48,852 nucleotides of DNA from JAIBJN01 sp035461525 (GTDB lineage Bacteria > Actinomycetota > Thermoleophilia > Gaiellales > Gaiellaceae). The DNA lies in assembly GCA_035461525.1 (NCBI GenBank), contig DATHVD010000064.1:1-48852 (forward strand), written 5' to 3'. Made by a program: the position numbers and the translations under genes. Of the stretch, positions 22,931-30,158 are shown one piece after another (the first letter of the stretch is position 1; every line of letters begins with the position of its first letter). Under the pieces are notes generated by a model, which made no database searches, was not told the DNA's origin, and worked only from the letters and a program-made list of their open reading frames with translations.

Positions 22931-24273
22931 GGGGCCGGGGCCGCGCGGCGCGGGAGATCCGCGAAGGCGAGCAGCGTCTCCCGGGCGGCGGCGACGCCGA
23001 GCGGGACGTAGCGCGCGAGGAGGCGCTCGTTCGGCGAGTGGATGTTGGCGCCGGGGAGGGCGAAGCCGGTGAGGATCGTGGGGATGCCCCGCTCCGTCAG
23101 CGCCGGGACGATCGGAATCGTCCCGCCCGAGCGCAGGAGGAGCGGCCGGCGACCGAGCGCACGCTCGAAGGCGTCCTGAGCGAGCCGGACGGCGGGAGCG
23201 TCCGGCGGGACCAGCCCGGCCGGGCTCGACGAGCGACGCTCGACCTCGAGCACCGCCCCCCTCGGCGCGGCCTCCCGCAGGAGCCGCTCGAAGGCGGCGG
23301 CGATCTCGGCCGCGTCCTGGCCGGGGGCGAGACGGATGGAGACGTTGGCCTCCGCGTGCACCGGCAGGACGGTCTTCTGCAGCCGGGCCTCGCCCCCGGA
23401 GATGCCGTTCACGTCCACGGCGGGCTCGGCGAAGGTGCGCAGGTAGAACTCGTCGGCGCCCCGTCCGTCCGCCGGCGTCGCCCCCGCGGCCGCGAGGACG
23501 GACGCGCCGTGATCGAGCTCCGCCCAGGACGCGACCTCCTCCTTCGCAGGCGGGATCGCCCCCGCGCGCAGCTCTTCCGGGGGGGGCACGACCGCGTCGA
23601 GGGTCTGCGCGAGCGCGTGCACCGCGTTCATCGCCGCGCCGCCGAACATGCCGGAGTGGAGGTCGCGCTCGCCGCTCCTGAGCTCGACGTGGAAGAAGAC
23701 GAGCCCGCGCACGCCGAGATCGAACGAAGGCGCATCCTCACGGGACATGCCGCTGTCGAAGATGAGGCACGCGTCCGCGCCGCGGTCGTCAGCGGCGAGG
23801 AAGTCCACGATCGAGTGGCCGCCGATCTCCTCCTCCCCGTCGAAGGCCACGCGGACGTTGACGGGCAGCGCGCCCTCCTCCGCGAGCAGCCGGGCGGCCT
23901 TGAGCATGAGATAGGAGTTGCCCTTGTCGTCGACGGCGCCGCGTCCGTAGAGGTAGCCGTCGCGGAGCTCGGGCTCGAAGGGGTGGGACTCCCAGAGCTC
24001 GAGCGGCGCCGGAGGCTGCACGTCGAAGTGCCCGTAGAGGAGGGTCGTCGGGGCCGCGGCCGCGTTCGCGGACGCCGCGATCTCCCCGACGACGAGCGGC
24101 TGCGCGGACGTCTCGACGACCTCCGCCTCGCCGCCGGCCGCACGGACGAAGTCGCGCAGCCACTCCCCCGCACGGCGGACGTCGCCCGCGTGTGCCGGGT
24201 CAGCGCTCACGCTCGGGATGCGGAGCCATTCGAAGAGCTCGTCGAGCCAGGCGGGGTCGGGCGTCTCCCTCAC
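22927..24273 (-). CDS. M20-family metallopeptidase (dipeptidase-like)
   Basis: A 448-residue zinc peptidase. LLYGHFDVQPP near residue 82 and GRGAVDDKGN supply the first metal residues, FDGEEEIGG the catalytic Glu pair, and SGGTIPIVP and NIHSPNERL the C-terminal site. The lid domain, with DLHSGMFGGAAMNAVHAL, is typical of the CNDP/PepV-like dipeptidase group. I chose the GTG at 24273 because the product begins with RETPDPAWLDELFEWLRIPS; the longer frame runs into repeat copy F. A TAGACT box sits seven bases upstream. It overlaps proline dehydrogenase downstream. Confidence 0.92.
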   Translation of the reverse strand: MRETPDPAWLDELFEWLRIPSVSADPAHAGDVRRAGEWLRDFVRAAGGEAEVVETSAQPLVVGEIAASANAAAAPTTLLYGHFDVQPPAPLELWESHPFEPELRDGYLYGRGAVDDKGNSYLMLKAARLLAEEGALPVNVRVAFDGEEEIGGHSIVDFLAADDRGADACLIFDSGMSREDAPSFDLGVRGLVFFHVELRSGERDLHSGMFGGAAMNAVHALAQTLDAVVPPPEELRAGAIPPAKEEVASWAELDHGASVLAAAGATPADGRGADEFYLRTFAEPAVDVNGISGGEARLQKTVLPVHAEANVSIRLAPGQDAAEIAAAFERLLREAAPRGAVLEVERRSSSPAGLVPPDAPAVRLAQDAFERALGRRPLLLRSGGTIPIVPALTERGIPTILTGFALPGANIHSPNERLLARYVPLGVAAARETLLAFADLPRRAAPAP

Positions 24274-24280
24274 GAGCGGG

Positions 24281-24286
24281 AGTCTA
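24281..24286 (-). promoter_or_regulatory. TAGACT -10 box between repeat copy F and the M20 peptidase
   Basis: On the minus strand TAGACT lies two bases after the terminal GGCCCC of repeat copy F and seven bases before the GTG at 24273. The repeat would therefore occupy the -35 and upstream promoter region. Confidence 0.5.
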
Positions 24287-24288
24287 TT

Positions 24289-24370
24289 GGGGCCACCCCG
24301 AGCCACCACCCGCTTACGAGCGTAGCGAGGAAATCCGCGCGTGTCTGTGCCTGTTCGTGCCGAGAGCGGC
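24289..24370 (-). repeat. Dispersed 81-bp repeat, copy F
   Basis: On the minus strand: CTCGGCACGAACAGGCAC, AGACACGCGCGG, then GCTACGCTCGTAAGCGGGTG, GTGGCTC and the terminal GGGGTGGCCCC. It lies between the sigma-factor stop (24428) and the M20 peptidase start, and points towards the latter. Confidence 0.88.
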
Positions 24371-24427
24371 GCGCTTCGCGCCGGGTCTGCGCGGCGACCC
24401 CCGCCCGGGGGCTGCGGGTGGACCGGC

Positions 24428-25462
24428 TCAGGCGACGTCGCGGAGCTTCTGCGCCTCGGCCAGCGCCTGGAGCTTCTTCAGGCACTGGTTCTCGATCTGG
24501 CGCACGCGCTCGCGCGTGACGTTGAACGTCCGGCCGACCTCGTCGAGCGTGCGCGGCTGCTGGCCGTCGAGGCCGTAGCGCATCTCGAGCACGCGCCGCT
24601 CGCGCAGGGAGAGCGTCTGCAGGATGCGCCTGAGCGTCTCCCTGCGCATGGTCGTCTCGGCAGCCTCGTCGGGAGCCGGCTCGTGGTCGTCGGCGAGGAA
24701 ATGGCCGAACTCGGACTCCTCGTCGTCGCCGACCGGCTTCTCGAGGGAGACAGGCACCTGGGCGCTGCGCCGGATGTGCTCGACCTCCTCCACCGCGAGG
24801 TCGAGCTCGCGCGCGATCTCCTCGGTCGTCGGCTCGCGGCCGAGCTCGCCCAGGAGCTTCCGCTCGATGCGGCCGATCTTGTTCAGCTTCTCGACCACGT
24901 GGACGGGCATGCGGATCGTGCGCGCCTTGTCGGCGAGCGCCCGGGCGACGGCCTGGCGGATCCACCAGGTCGCGTACGTGGAGAACTTGAAGCCCTTGCG
25001 GTAGTCGAACTTCTCGGCCGCGCGCACGAGCCCGAGCGTCCCCTCCTGGATGAGGTCGAGGAAGGGCAGGCCCTGGTTGCGGTAGTTCTTGGCGATCGAG
25101 ACGACCAGGCGGAGGTTCGACTCGACCATCGTCTGCTTCGCGGCGTGGTCGCCCCGCTCGATCCGCTTCGCGAGCTCGACCTCCTGCGCCGCGGTCAGGA
25201 GCGACACCTTGCCGATGTCCTTCAGGAAGAGCTGCAGCGCGTCGGTCGAGACGTCGCGCTCCGCGACCTCGAGGTTCGGCCCGGCACCGGCCTCGCCCTC
25301 CTCGACGACCTCGATCTTCAGCTCCTCGAGGGCGGAGTAGAAGTCGTCGAGCTGGACGGGCTCGAGCTCCTCGCCGAGCGCCTGCACGATCTCCTCGTGC
25401 GTGAGAAAACCTGCCTCTTGCCCCTGGCGCACGAGCGCGCGTGCGTCCTCGTGATCGAGCAT
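24428..25462 (-). CDS. rpoD: RpoD/SigA-type principal sigma factor
   Basis: A 344-residue group 1/2 sigma-70. Region 1.1-like sequence fills residues ~1-50 (QEAGFLTHEEIVQAL), region 1.2 has LQLFLKDIGKVSLLTAAQEV, region 2 shows NLRLVVSIAKNYRNQGLPF, DLIQEGTLGLVRAAEKFDYR and KFSTYATWWIRQAVARAL, and region 4 ends with TLDEVGRTFNVTRERVRQIE. Presence of region 1.1 suggests the primary factor rather than an alternative one. I chose the ATG at 25462; an adjacent GTG at 25465 and another at 25498 are alternatives. A strong TTGACA promoter lies ~60 bases upstream. Confidence 0.94.
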   Translation of the reverse strand: MLDHEDARALVRQGQEAGFLTHEEIVQALGEELEPVQLDDFYSALEELKIEVVEEGEAGAGPNLEVAERDVSTDALQLFLKDIGKVSLLTAAQEVELAKRIERGDHAAKQTMVESNLRLVVSIAKNYRNQGLPFLDLIQEGTLGLVRAAEKFDYRKGFKFSTYATWWIRQAVARALADKARTIRMPVHVVEKLNKIGRIERKLLGELGREPTTEEIARELDLAVEEVEHIRRSAQVPVSLEKPVGDDEESEFGHFLADDHEPAPDEAAETTMRRETLRRILQTLSLRERRVLEMRYGLDGQQPRTLDEVGRTFNVTRERVRQIENQCLKKLQALAEAQKLRDVA

Positions 25463-25518
25463 CACGGCCGCGTCACTCCCCTTCCGATCCGCAGACACCC
25501 CTATTGCCCCGTCTCCTG

Positions 25519-25546
25519 AACGTAGTCGGGGAGGACGATTTGTCAA
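25519..25546 (-). promoter_or_regulatory. TTGACA-N16-TACGTT promoter of the principal sigma-factor gene
   Basis: On the minus strand a consensus TTGACA (25546-25541) is followed 16 bases later by TACGTT (25524-25519), a housekeeping promoter layout. It would start transcription near 25511 and give a ~50-base leader with a GGGGAG sequence before the ATG at 25462. It is the clearest -35 box in the window. Confidence 0.65.
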
Positions 25547-25664
25547 CGGCCCCTCTCCGTCTCGGTCGTGTGCGCCGCGACTCTTGCATGCGTGTCGGAT
25601 ATCCGCCATGGGCCGGAGGTCCCATCTTCGGCGCCGGCGGTCCTACCCCGTTCGGGTGACAGGG

Positions 25665-26651
25665 TCAGGCGCCGACCTCCTCTAGACGCGTGAGGAGGCG
25701 TTCCGCTTCCCGGCCGTAGAAGCCCTGCGGGCCGGCGTCGCGGGCGAGTCGGAGCTGGCGCATCGCCTCCTCGACCTGCCCGATCCAGGAGAGCGCGAGG
25801 CCGAGGTGGTAGCGGACGACCCCGTCCTCGTCCCGGACCGCGAGGGGCCCGAGCTGCGAGAACGCGGCCGAGGGGTCATCCTTCTCGAAGCGCCCGAGCG
25901 CCGCCGCGACGCGCGCCGGCAGGCTCCGGGAGTGGGCGTCGGCCGCGGCGGCGAACGCCTCGCGGGCGGACACGGGCCGGCCGACGCGCTGGAGGGCCAT
26001 GCCGTAGCGGAGCATGTCGTCGAGCTCGCCCCCGGCCGCCAGGCGCTCGAGCTCGGCGAGCTGCTCCGCCGGCGAGAGCTCGTCCAGGCCCGGCGGAGGC
26101 TCGAGCGGCGCGACGAACGGCGGCCGGCCCGGCGCGATCTCCGGATGGAGGATGTCCTCGGCGCGCAACGCCGCCGGGGTGTCTGGATCGCGGCTGAGGG
26201 CCTCGCGCCACTCCGCCTCGGCGCTCTCCCGGTCCCCGCTCGCAAGCAGCGCGAGGCCGAGGTGAAAGCGTACGACGCCGCTGTCCGGGTGCCCGGCGGC
26301 GAGCGCCTCGAGCCGCTCGACGGTGCCCTCGGGCCACGCCGCGACCGCCGCGCCGACGGCCGCCTCCACGGAGTCGGGATTCGCGGCCAGAAGCGCCTCG
26401 AACCGCTCCGAGGCGGCTGCCGGATCATCCTCCTCGAACAGCTCCTCGGCCTCTCGGAGGGAGCGAGCCTCCGCGTCGTCACGCACGGAGAGGCCCAGCT
26501 CGAGCGGCGGCGGGGGCCGCTCGGCCTGAGCCGCCTGCGGCTCCCCGCCCCCCTCCCGCCGGTCCTGGAGCACAGCCACGCCGACGACGAGGGCGGCCGA
26601 GGCGGCGGCTGCGAGGCCCGTGAGAACACGTGCGCGGGCGCGCGGGGACAC
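25665..26651 (-). CDS. Membrane-anchored TPR-repeat protein
   Basis: A 328-residue protein. A basic N terminus and one hydrophobic segment (VLTGLAAAASAALVVGVAVL) suggest an anchor or uncleaved signal. A Pro-rich linker follows, then helical repeats of TPR type, for example GVVRFHLGLALLASGDRESA and GVVRYHLGLALSWIGQVEEA, which are near-duplicate blocks. Likely a scaffold in the envelope; partner unknown. The GTG start follows a TAGATT box by six bases and is divergent from the rhodanese-MoeB gene only ~65 bases away. Confidence 0.85.
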   Translation of the reverse strand: MSPRARARVLTGLAAAASAALVVGVAVLQDRREGGGEPQAAQAERPPPPLELGLSVRDDAEARSLREAEELFEEDDPAAASERFEALLAANPDSVEAAVGAAVAAWPEGTVERLEALAAGHPDSGVVRFHLGLALLASGDRESAEAEWREALSRDPDTPAALRAEDILHPEIAPGRPPFVAPLEPPPGLDELSPAEQLAELERLAAGGELDDMLRYGMALQRVGRPVSAREAFAAAADAHSRSLPARVAAALGRFEKDDPSAAFSQLGPLAVRDEDGVVRYHLGLALSWIGQVEEAMRQLRLARDAGPQGFYGREAERLLTRLEEVGA

Positions 26652-26657
26652 GCTACG

Positions 26658-26663
26658 AATCTA
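26658..26663 (-). promoter_or_regulatory. TAGATT -10 box for the TPR gene
   Basis: On the minus strand TAGATT ends six bases before the GTG at 26651 with no Shine-Dalgarno between, consistent with a leaderless transcript. Confidence 0.45.
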
Positions 26664-26699
26664 GCCGGAGGGGCTTGCAGACCGGGGCAGGTTGGTCGC

Positions 26700-26705
26700 T
26701 ATACT
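26700..26705 (+). promoter_or_regulatory. TATACT -10 box for the cysteine-synthesis operon
   Basis: TATACT ends ten bases before the ATG at 26716; TTGCAG lies 19 bases upstream as a possible weak -35. It should drive the rhodanese-MoeB, cysO::cysM and mec genes. Confidence 0.55.
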
Positions 26706-26715
26706 CATTGAAGCA

Positions 26716-27894
26716 ATGCCGAGCTACCGCGAGCTCCTGCAGCAGGTGAAGGACGAGATCGAGGAGATCGACGCCGCCCGCGCGGCCGATCTGATCGAGA
26801 CCGACAGCCCCGTCTTTGTCGACGTCCGCGAGCGGAGCGAGTGGGACGAGGGCCACATCCCCGGCGCGGTGCACGTTCCGCGCGGCCACCTCGAGTCCCG
26901 CATCGAGCACGCCGTCCCCGACCGCGACGCGCGCGTCGTCCTCTACTGCTCGGCCGGAAGCCGCTCGGCCTTCGCCGCCAAGGCGCTCGCCGAGCTCGGC
27001 TACGAGAACGTCGTCTCGCTCGCCGGCGGGTTCACGGACTGGAAGCGGAACGGCCACCCCTTCGACCTGCCCCGAACGCTCGACGAGGCGAAGCGCCGCC
27101 GCTACTCGCGCCACTTGCTCATCCCCGAGGTCGGCGAGGAGGGGCAGCTCCGCCTCCTCGACGCGCGCATCCTCCTGATCGGCGCCGGCGGCATCGGCTC
27201 GCCCGCGTCCCTCTACCTCGCGGCCGCCGGCATCGGCACGCTCGGCATCGTCGACGACGACGCCGTCGACGAGACGAACCTCCAGCGCCAGATCGTCCAT
27301 TCCACCGAGCGGCTCGGTGAGGGCAAGGCCGAGTCGGCGAAGCGGACGATCGAGGCCCTCAACCCGGACGTGAGGGTGAAGGTCTTCGCCGAGCGCCTGA
27401 CGTCGGAGAACGTCGACCGCATCCTCGGCGAGGGCTGGGACGCAATCGTGGACGGCGCCGACAACTTCCCCACGCGCTACCTCCTGAACGACGCATCGGT
27501 CTGGCACGGGATCCCGGTCGTACACGGGTCCATCTTCCGCTTCGAGGGCCAGGCGACGGTCTTCAAGCCGAAGGAGGGCCCCTGCTACCGCTGCCTCTTC
27601 CCGCAGCCGCCTCCGCCCGAGCTGGCGCCGAGCTGCGCCGAGGGCGGCGTCCTCGGCGTCCTGCCCGGGATCATCGGCTCGATCCAGGCGAACGAGGCGC
27701 TGAAGCTCGCACTCGGCGTGGGCGAGCCGCTCGTCGGCCGCCTGCTCCTCTTCGACGCGCTCGAGACGGAGTTCACCGAGATCTCCCTCCGCCGCGACCC
27801 CGAGTGCCCGGTCTGCGGCGACAACCCGACCATCACCGACTACGTCGACTACGTCGAGTTCTGCGCCGGACCCGGCCCCCGGGTGACGTCGTGA
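26716..27894 (+). CDS. moeZ: Rhodanese-MoeB/ThiF fusion: sulfur-carrier adenylyltransferase/sulfurtransferase
   Basis: A 392-residue two-domain enzyme. Residues ~15-110 are a rhodanese domain with active loop YCSAGSRSA (Cys near 77). From ~118 comes a MoeB/ThiF E1-like domain: RRYSRHLLIPEVGEEGQ, the nucleotide loop GAGGIGSPAS near 156, the DNFPTRYLLND block, and two CxxC pairs (CYRC near 290, CPVC near 365) for structural zinc. By analogy with mycobacterial MoeZ it should adenylate the carrier's C-terminal Gly and pass sulfur to it. In MoeZ and MOCS3 the rhodanese is C-terminal; here it is N-terminal. The ATG is chosen for its -10 box ten bases upstream. The stop overlaps cysO::cysM as GTGA. 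Confidence 0.92.
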   Translation: MPSYRELLQQVKDEIEEIDAARAADLIETDSPVFVDVRERSEWDEGHIPGAVHVPRGHLESRIEHAVPDRDARVVLYCSAGSRSAFAAKALAELGYENVVSLAGGFTDWKRNGHPFDLPRTLDEAKRRRYSRHLLIPEVGEEGQLRLLDARILLIGAGGIGSPASLYLAAAGIGTLGIVDDDAVDETNLQRQIVHSTERLGEGKAESAKRTIEALNPDVRVKVFAERLTSENVDRILGEGWDAIVDGADNFPTRYLLNDASVWHGIPVVHGSIFRFEGQATVFKPKEGPCYRCLFPQPPPPELAPSCAEGGVLGVLPGIIGSIQANEALKLALGVGEPLVGRLLLFDALETEFTEISLRRDPECPVCGDNPTITDYVDYVEFCAGPGPRVTS

Positions 27895-29102
27895 TCCGCG
27901 TCCGCATCCCCCCGACCCTGCGCGCCGAGGTCGGCGGCGCCCGCGAGGTGGAGGCCTCCGGCGCCACGCTCCGCGAAGTGCTCCGCGACCTCGCCGAGCG
28001 CTTCCCTGGCCTCGGCAGCCAGGTGCTCGAGGCGGACGAGGAGATCGCGGCCTTCGTCAACGTCTACCTCGACAGCGAGGACGTCCGCACGCTCGACGGC
28101 CTCGAGACGCCCGTGCGCGAGGGCGCGACTGTGATCCTGCTCCCCGCCATGGCCGGCGGCGAGCAGACGATCACGCCGTCGCTCCTCGAGACCGTGGGGC
28201 GCACCCCGCTCGTCGAGCTGCCGCGGCTCGCGCCGCACCCGGCCGTCCGCCTCTACGCGAAGCTCGAGGGGCAGAACCCGACGGGCTCGATCAAGGATCG
28301 TGTGGCCAAGGCGATGATCGAGGCGGCCGAGGCCGCCGGCGAGCTCGAGCCCGGCCGCGAGCTCCTCGAGCCGACGAGCGGGAACACGGGCATCTCGCTG
28401 GCGATGGTGGCGCGCCTGAAGGGCTACCCGCTCACCTGCGTCATGCCCGAGAACGCCACCCCGGAGCGCGTCCGCCTGCTGGAGCTCTACGGCGCAAGGA
28501 TCCTCTACTCGCCCGCCTCGGAGGGCTCGAACGGCGCCGTACGCATGGCGCTCCGGCTGGCCGAGGAGGAGGCCCGCTGGTTCATGCCCTTCCAGTACGC
28601 GAACGAGGCGAACCCGCGCGCCCACTACGAGGGCACCGGCGCCGAGATCGCCGAGGCGCTCCCCCGCGTGGACGCGCTCGTCGCCGGCCTCGGCACCGGC
28701 GGCACCCTCATGGGCGCCGGCGAGCGGCTGCGCGAGTCGTTCCCCGACCTGATCGTCGCCGCGGCGGAGCCGCTCCAGGGCGACCTCGTCTACGGCCTCC
28801 GCTCGCTCGCGGACGGCTACGTGCCGCCGATCCTCGACGTCGAGCGGCTCGATCGCAAGCTGCTCGTCACGAACGAGGAGTCGGTGGAGGGACTGCGGCT
28901 CCTGCTCGAGCGCGAGGCGATCCTCGCCGGGGTCTCCTCCGGCGCCGTCGTCCACGTCGCCCGCCGGATCGCGGAGGAGCTCGAGGAAGGCGTCGTCGTC
29001 ACGGTGCTCGCAGACGGAGGCTGGAAGTACCTCTCGGCCGACTTCTGGGACCGCTCCGCCGGCGAGGTCGGCGAGGCGATGGAAGACCGCCTCTGGTGGT
29101 GA
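27891..29102 (+). CDS. cysO-cysM: CysO::CysM fusion: ubiquitin-like sulfur carrier joined to CysO-dependent cysteine synthase
   Basis: A 403-residue single frame. Residues 1-90 are a MoaD/ThiS-like fold closest to mycobacterial CysO: FVNVYLDSEDVRTLDGL, then ILLPAMAGG ending in Gly89-Gly90. In M. tuberculosis CysO that AGG is the free C terminus where the thiocarboxylate forms. Here translation runs on without a stop into EQTITPSLLETVGRTPLVEL, the start of a PLP cysteine synthase, with GQNPTGSIKDR (PLP Lys135), EPTSGNTGISLAM, VAGLGTGGTLMG, and the C-terminal DRLWW resembling CysM. The frame was checked base by base across the junction. An internal ATG at codon 87 has no Shine-Dalgarno. The gene is coupled by GTGA on both sides, to moeZ and mec. 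Confidence 0.93.
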   Translation: MIRVRIPPTLRAEVGGAREVEASGATLREVLRDLAERFPGLGSQVLEADEEIAAFVNVYLDSEDVRTLDGLETPVREGATVILLPAMAGGEQTITPSLLETVGRTPLVELPRLAPHPAVRLYAKLEGQNPTGSIKDRVAKAMIEAAEAAGELEPGRELLEPTSGNTGISLAMVARLKGYPLTCVMPENATPERVRLLELYGARILYSPASEGSNGAVRMALRLAEEEARWFMPFQYANEANPRAHYEGTGAEIAEALPRVDALVAGLGTGGTLMGAGERLRESFPDLIVAAAEPLQGDLVYGLRSLADGYVPPILDVERLDRKLLVTNEESVEGLRLLLEREAILAGVSSGAVVHVARRIAEELEEGVVVTVLADGGWKYLSADFWDRSAGEVGEAMEDRLWW

Positions 29103-29467
29103 TCCCGGCCGAGGTGCGCTCGGCGCTCGTCGAGCACGCCGAGGCGGAGCTTCCGAACGAGGCCTGCGGGCTCGTCGTCCTCCGCGACGGCGTCGCCGAG
29201 CGCTTCGTCCCGGGCCGGAACGCGGCCGCGAGCCCGTACCGCTTCGAGCTCGAGGTCGACCCGGAGGCGTGGTTCCTCGAGGACGAGGGCTACGAGCTCG
29301 CCGTCTTCCACTCCCACCCCAGGAGCCCACCGCGCCCGTCCCGGACCGACGTGGAGGCGATCGGCCTCTGGGAGGGCCGCCCGTACGTGATCCTGTCGCT
29401 GCGCACGGCCGAGCTGGCGGCCTGGCGGATCGCGGATGGCTCGGTCGAGAGCCTCCCACTCTCGTAG
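29099..29467 (+). CDS. mec: Mec-type JAMM/MPN metallopeptidase
   Basis: A 122-residue zinc peptidase. Glu in LPNEACGLVV and the JAMM signature H-x-H-x7-S-x2-D (His71, His73, Ser81, Asp84 in HSHPRSPPRPSRTD) are all present. Mycobacterial Mec releases cysteine from the CysO-cysteine adduct, and gene order fits that pathway. I chose the second of two adjacent GTG codons because it forms a GTGA overlap with the upstream stop. Here it may also need to cut the CysO::CysM precursor after Gly-Gly; that is inference. Confidence 0.92.
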   Translation: MIPAEVRSALVEHAEAELPNEACGLVVLRDGVAERFVPGRNAAASPYRFELEVDPEAWFLEDEGYELAVFHSHPRSPPRPSRTDVEAIGLWEGRPYVILSLRTAELAAWRIADGSVESLPLS

Positions 29468-29511
29468 GCTTTCCAGGAACCTTCTCGGCCCGCCGCCGGT
29501 CACAGGAGCAG

Positions 29512-29895
29512 ATGAAGCCGTTCGCCCTCATCGTCGCGCTCGGTCTCGCCGCCCTCGCAGGGTGCGGGAGCGAGGGCGGACGCGACTCCGCCTCGCCGCC
29601 GGCCGGGCCGGCGGAGCTCACGGCCGACGCAGCGGCCGAAGGGGGCTACGAGGGGCCGGCGGTCGTCACCGGGAACGTGCTCTTCCTGGACGACGAGATG
29701 CGGATCTGCGAGGCGCTTGCGGAGTCGTTCCCACCCCAGTGCGGAGGCGGCTCCGTCCTCGTCGAGGGGATCGAGCCGGCCCTCGTTCCCTGGATGGTCG
29801 AGGTGGAGGGCGTCTGGTGGACCGACCGGCCGGTCGAGCTCGAAGGGGTTCTCGCCGACGGAGTCCTCACGGTGCGCCAGAATGTCGGCGAGTGA
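29512..29895 (+). CDS. Small lipoprotein
   Basis: A 127-residue exported lipoprotein: signal peptide KPFALIVALGLAALAGC with lipobox LAGC (Cys18), then a Gly/Ser/Pro spacer. The ~80-residue globular part has two Cys (RICEAL and PPQCGG), possibly a disulfide, and beta-rich sequence with VWWTDRPVELEGV. I cannot name the family. The ATG has AGGAG three bases upstream. Its stop overlaps the pterin dehydratase start as GTGA. Confidence 0.75.
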   Translation: MKPFALIVALGLAALAGCGSEGGRDSASPPAGPAELTADAAAEGGYEGPAVVTGNVLFLDDEMRICEALAESFPPQCGGGSVLVEGIEPALVPWMVEVEGVWWTDRPVELEGVLADGVLTVRQNVGE

Positions 29896-30158
29896 CGCTC
29901 GAGCATCCCGAGGGCTGGAACGAGGTGCGCGGCGCCCTGCAGCGCGGCTACCGCTTCCGCGACTTCGCGGAGGCGATCGCCTTCGTGAACCGCCTCGCGG
30001 CGGTCGCGGAGAAGGCGAACCACCACCCCGACATCGCGATCAGCTGGAACGCCGTCACGGTCCGCTGGTGGACGCACGTGAAGCGCGCGATCACCGAGAC
30101 GGACGTCGAGCTGGCGCGGCGCACCGACGAGGTGGCCTCGTCGTCCTCCTCGCACTGA
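29892..30158 (+). CDS. phhB: 4a-hydroxytetrahydrobiopterin dehydratase (PCD/DCoH family)
   Basis: An 88-residue protein of PCD length. YRFRDFAEAIAFVNRLAAVA, the active-site NHHPDIAISWNAVTV and the C-terminal VELARRTDEV are characteristic. The family dehydrates pterin-4a-carbinolamine or serves as a RimK/Moco-related pterin dehydratase; no aromatic amino acid hydroxylase is visible, so the substrate is open. GTG start coupled to the upstream lipoprotein as GTGA. The C terminus is a Ser run overlapping the next gene. Confidence 0.9.
   Translation: MTLEHPEGWNEVRGALQRGYRFRDFAEAIAFVNRLAAVAEKANHHPDIAISWNAVTVRWWTHVKRAITETDVELARRTDEVASSSSSH

Noticed and set aside
28149..29102. Independent CysM start at the ATG inside the Gly-Gly junction
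   Set aside because: No Shine-Dalgarno or -10 box precedes it and it would still leave CysO without a stop codon, so the fusion is the simpler reading; a low level of internal initiation cannot be excluded.
30015..30035. CCACCACCCC resembling the repeat core
   Set aside because: It encodes the NHHPDI active-site motif of the pterin dehydratase, and no flanking repeat sequence is present.
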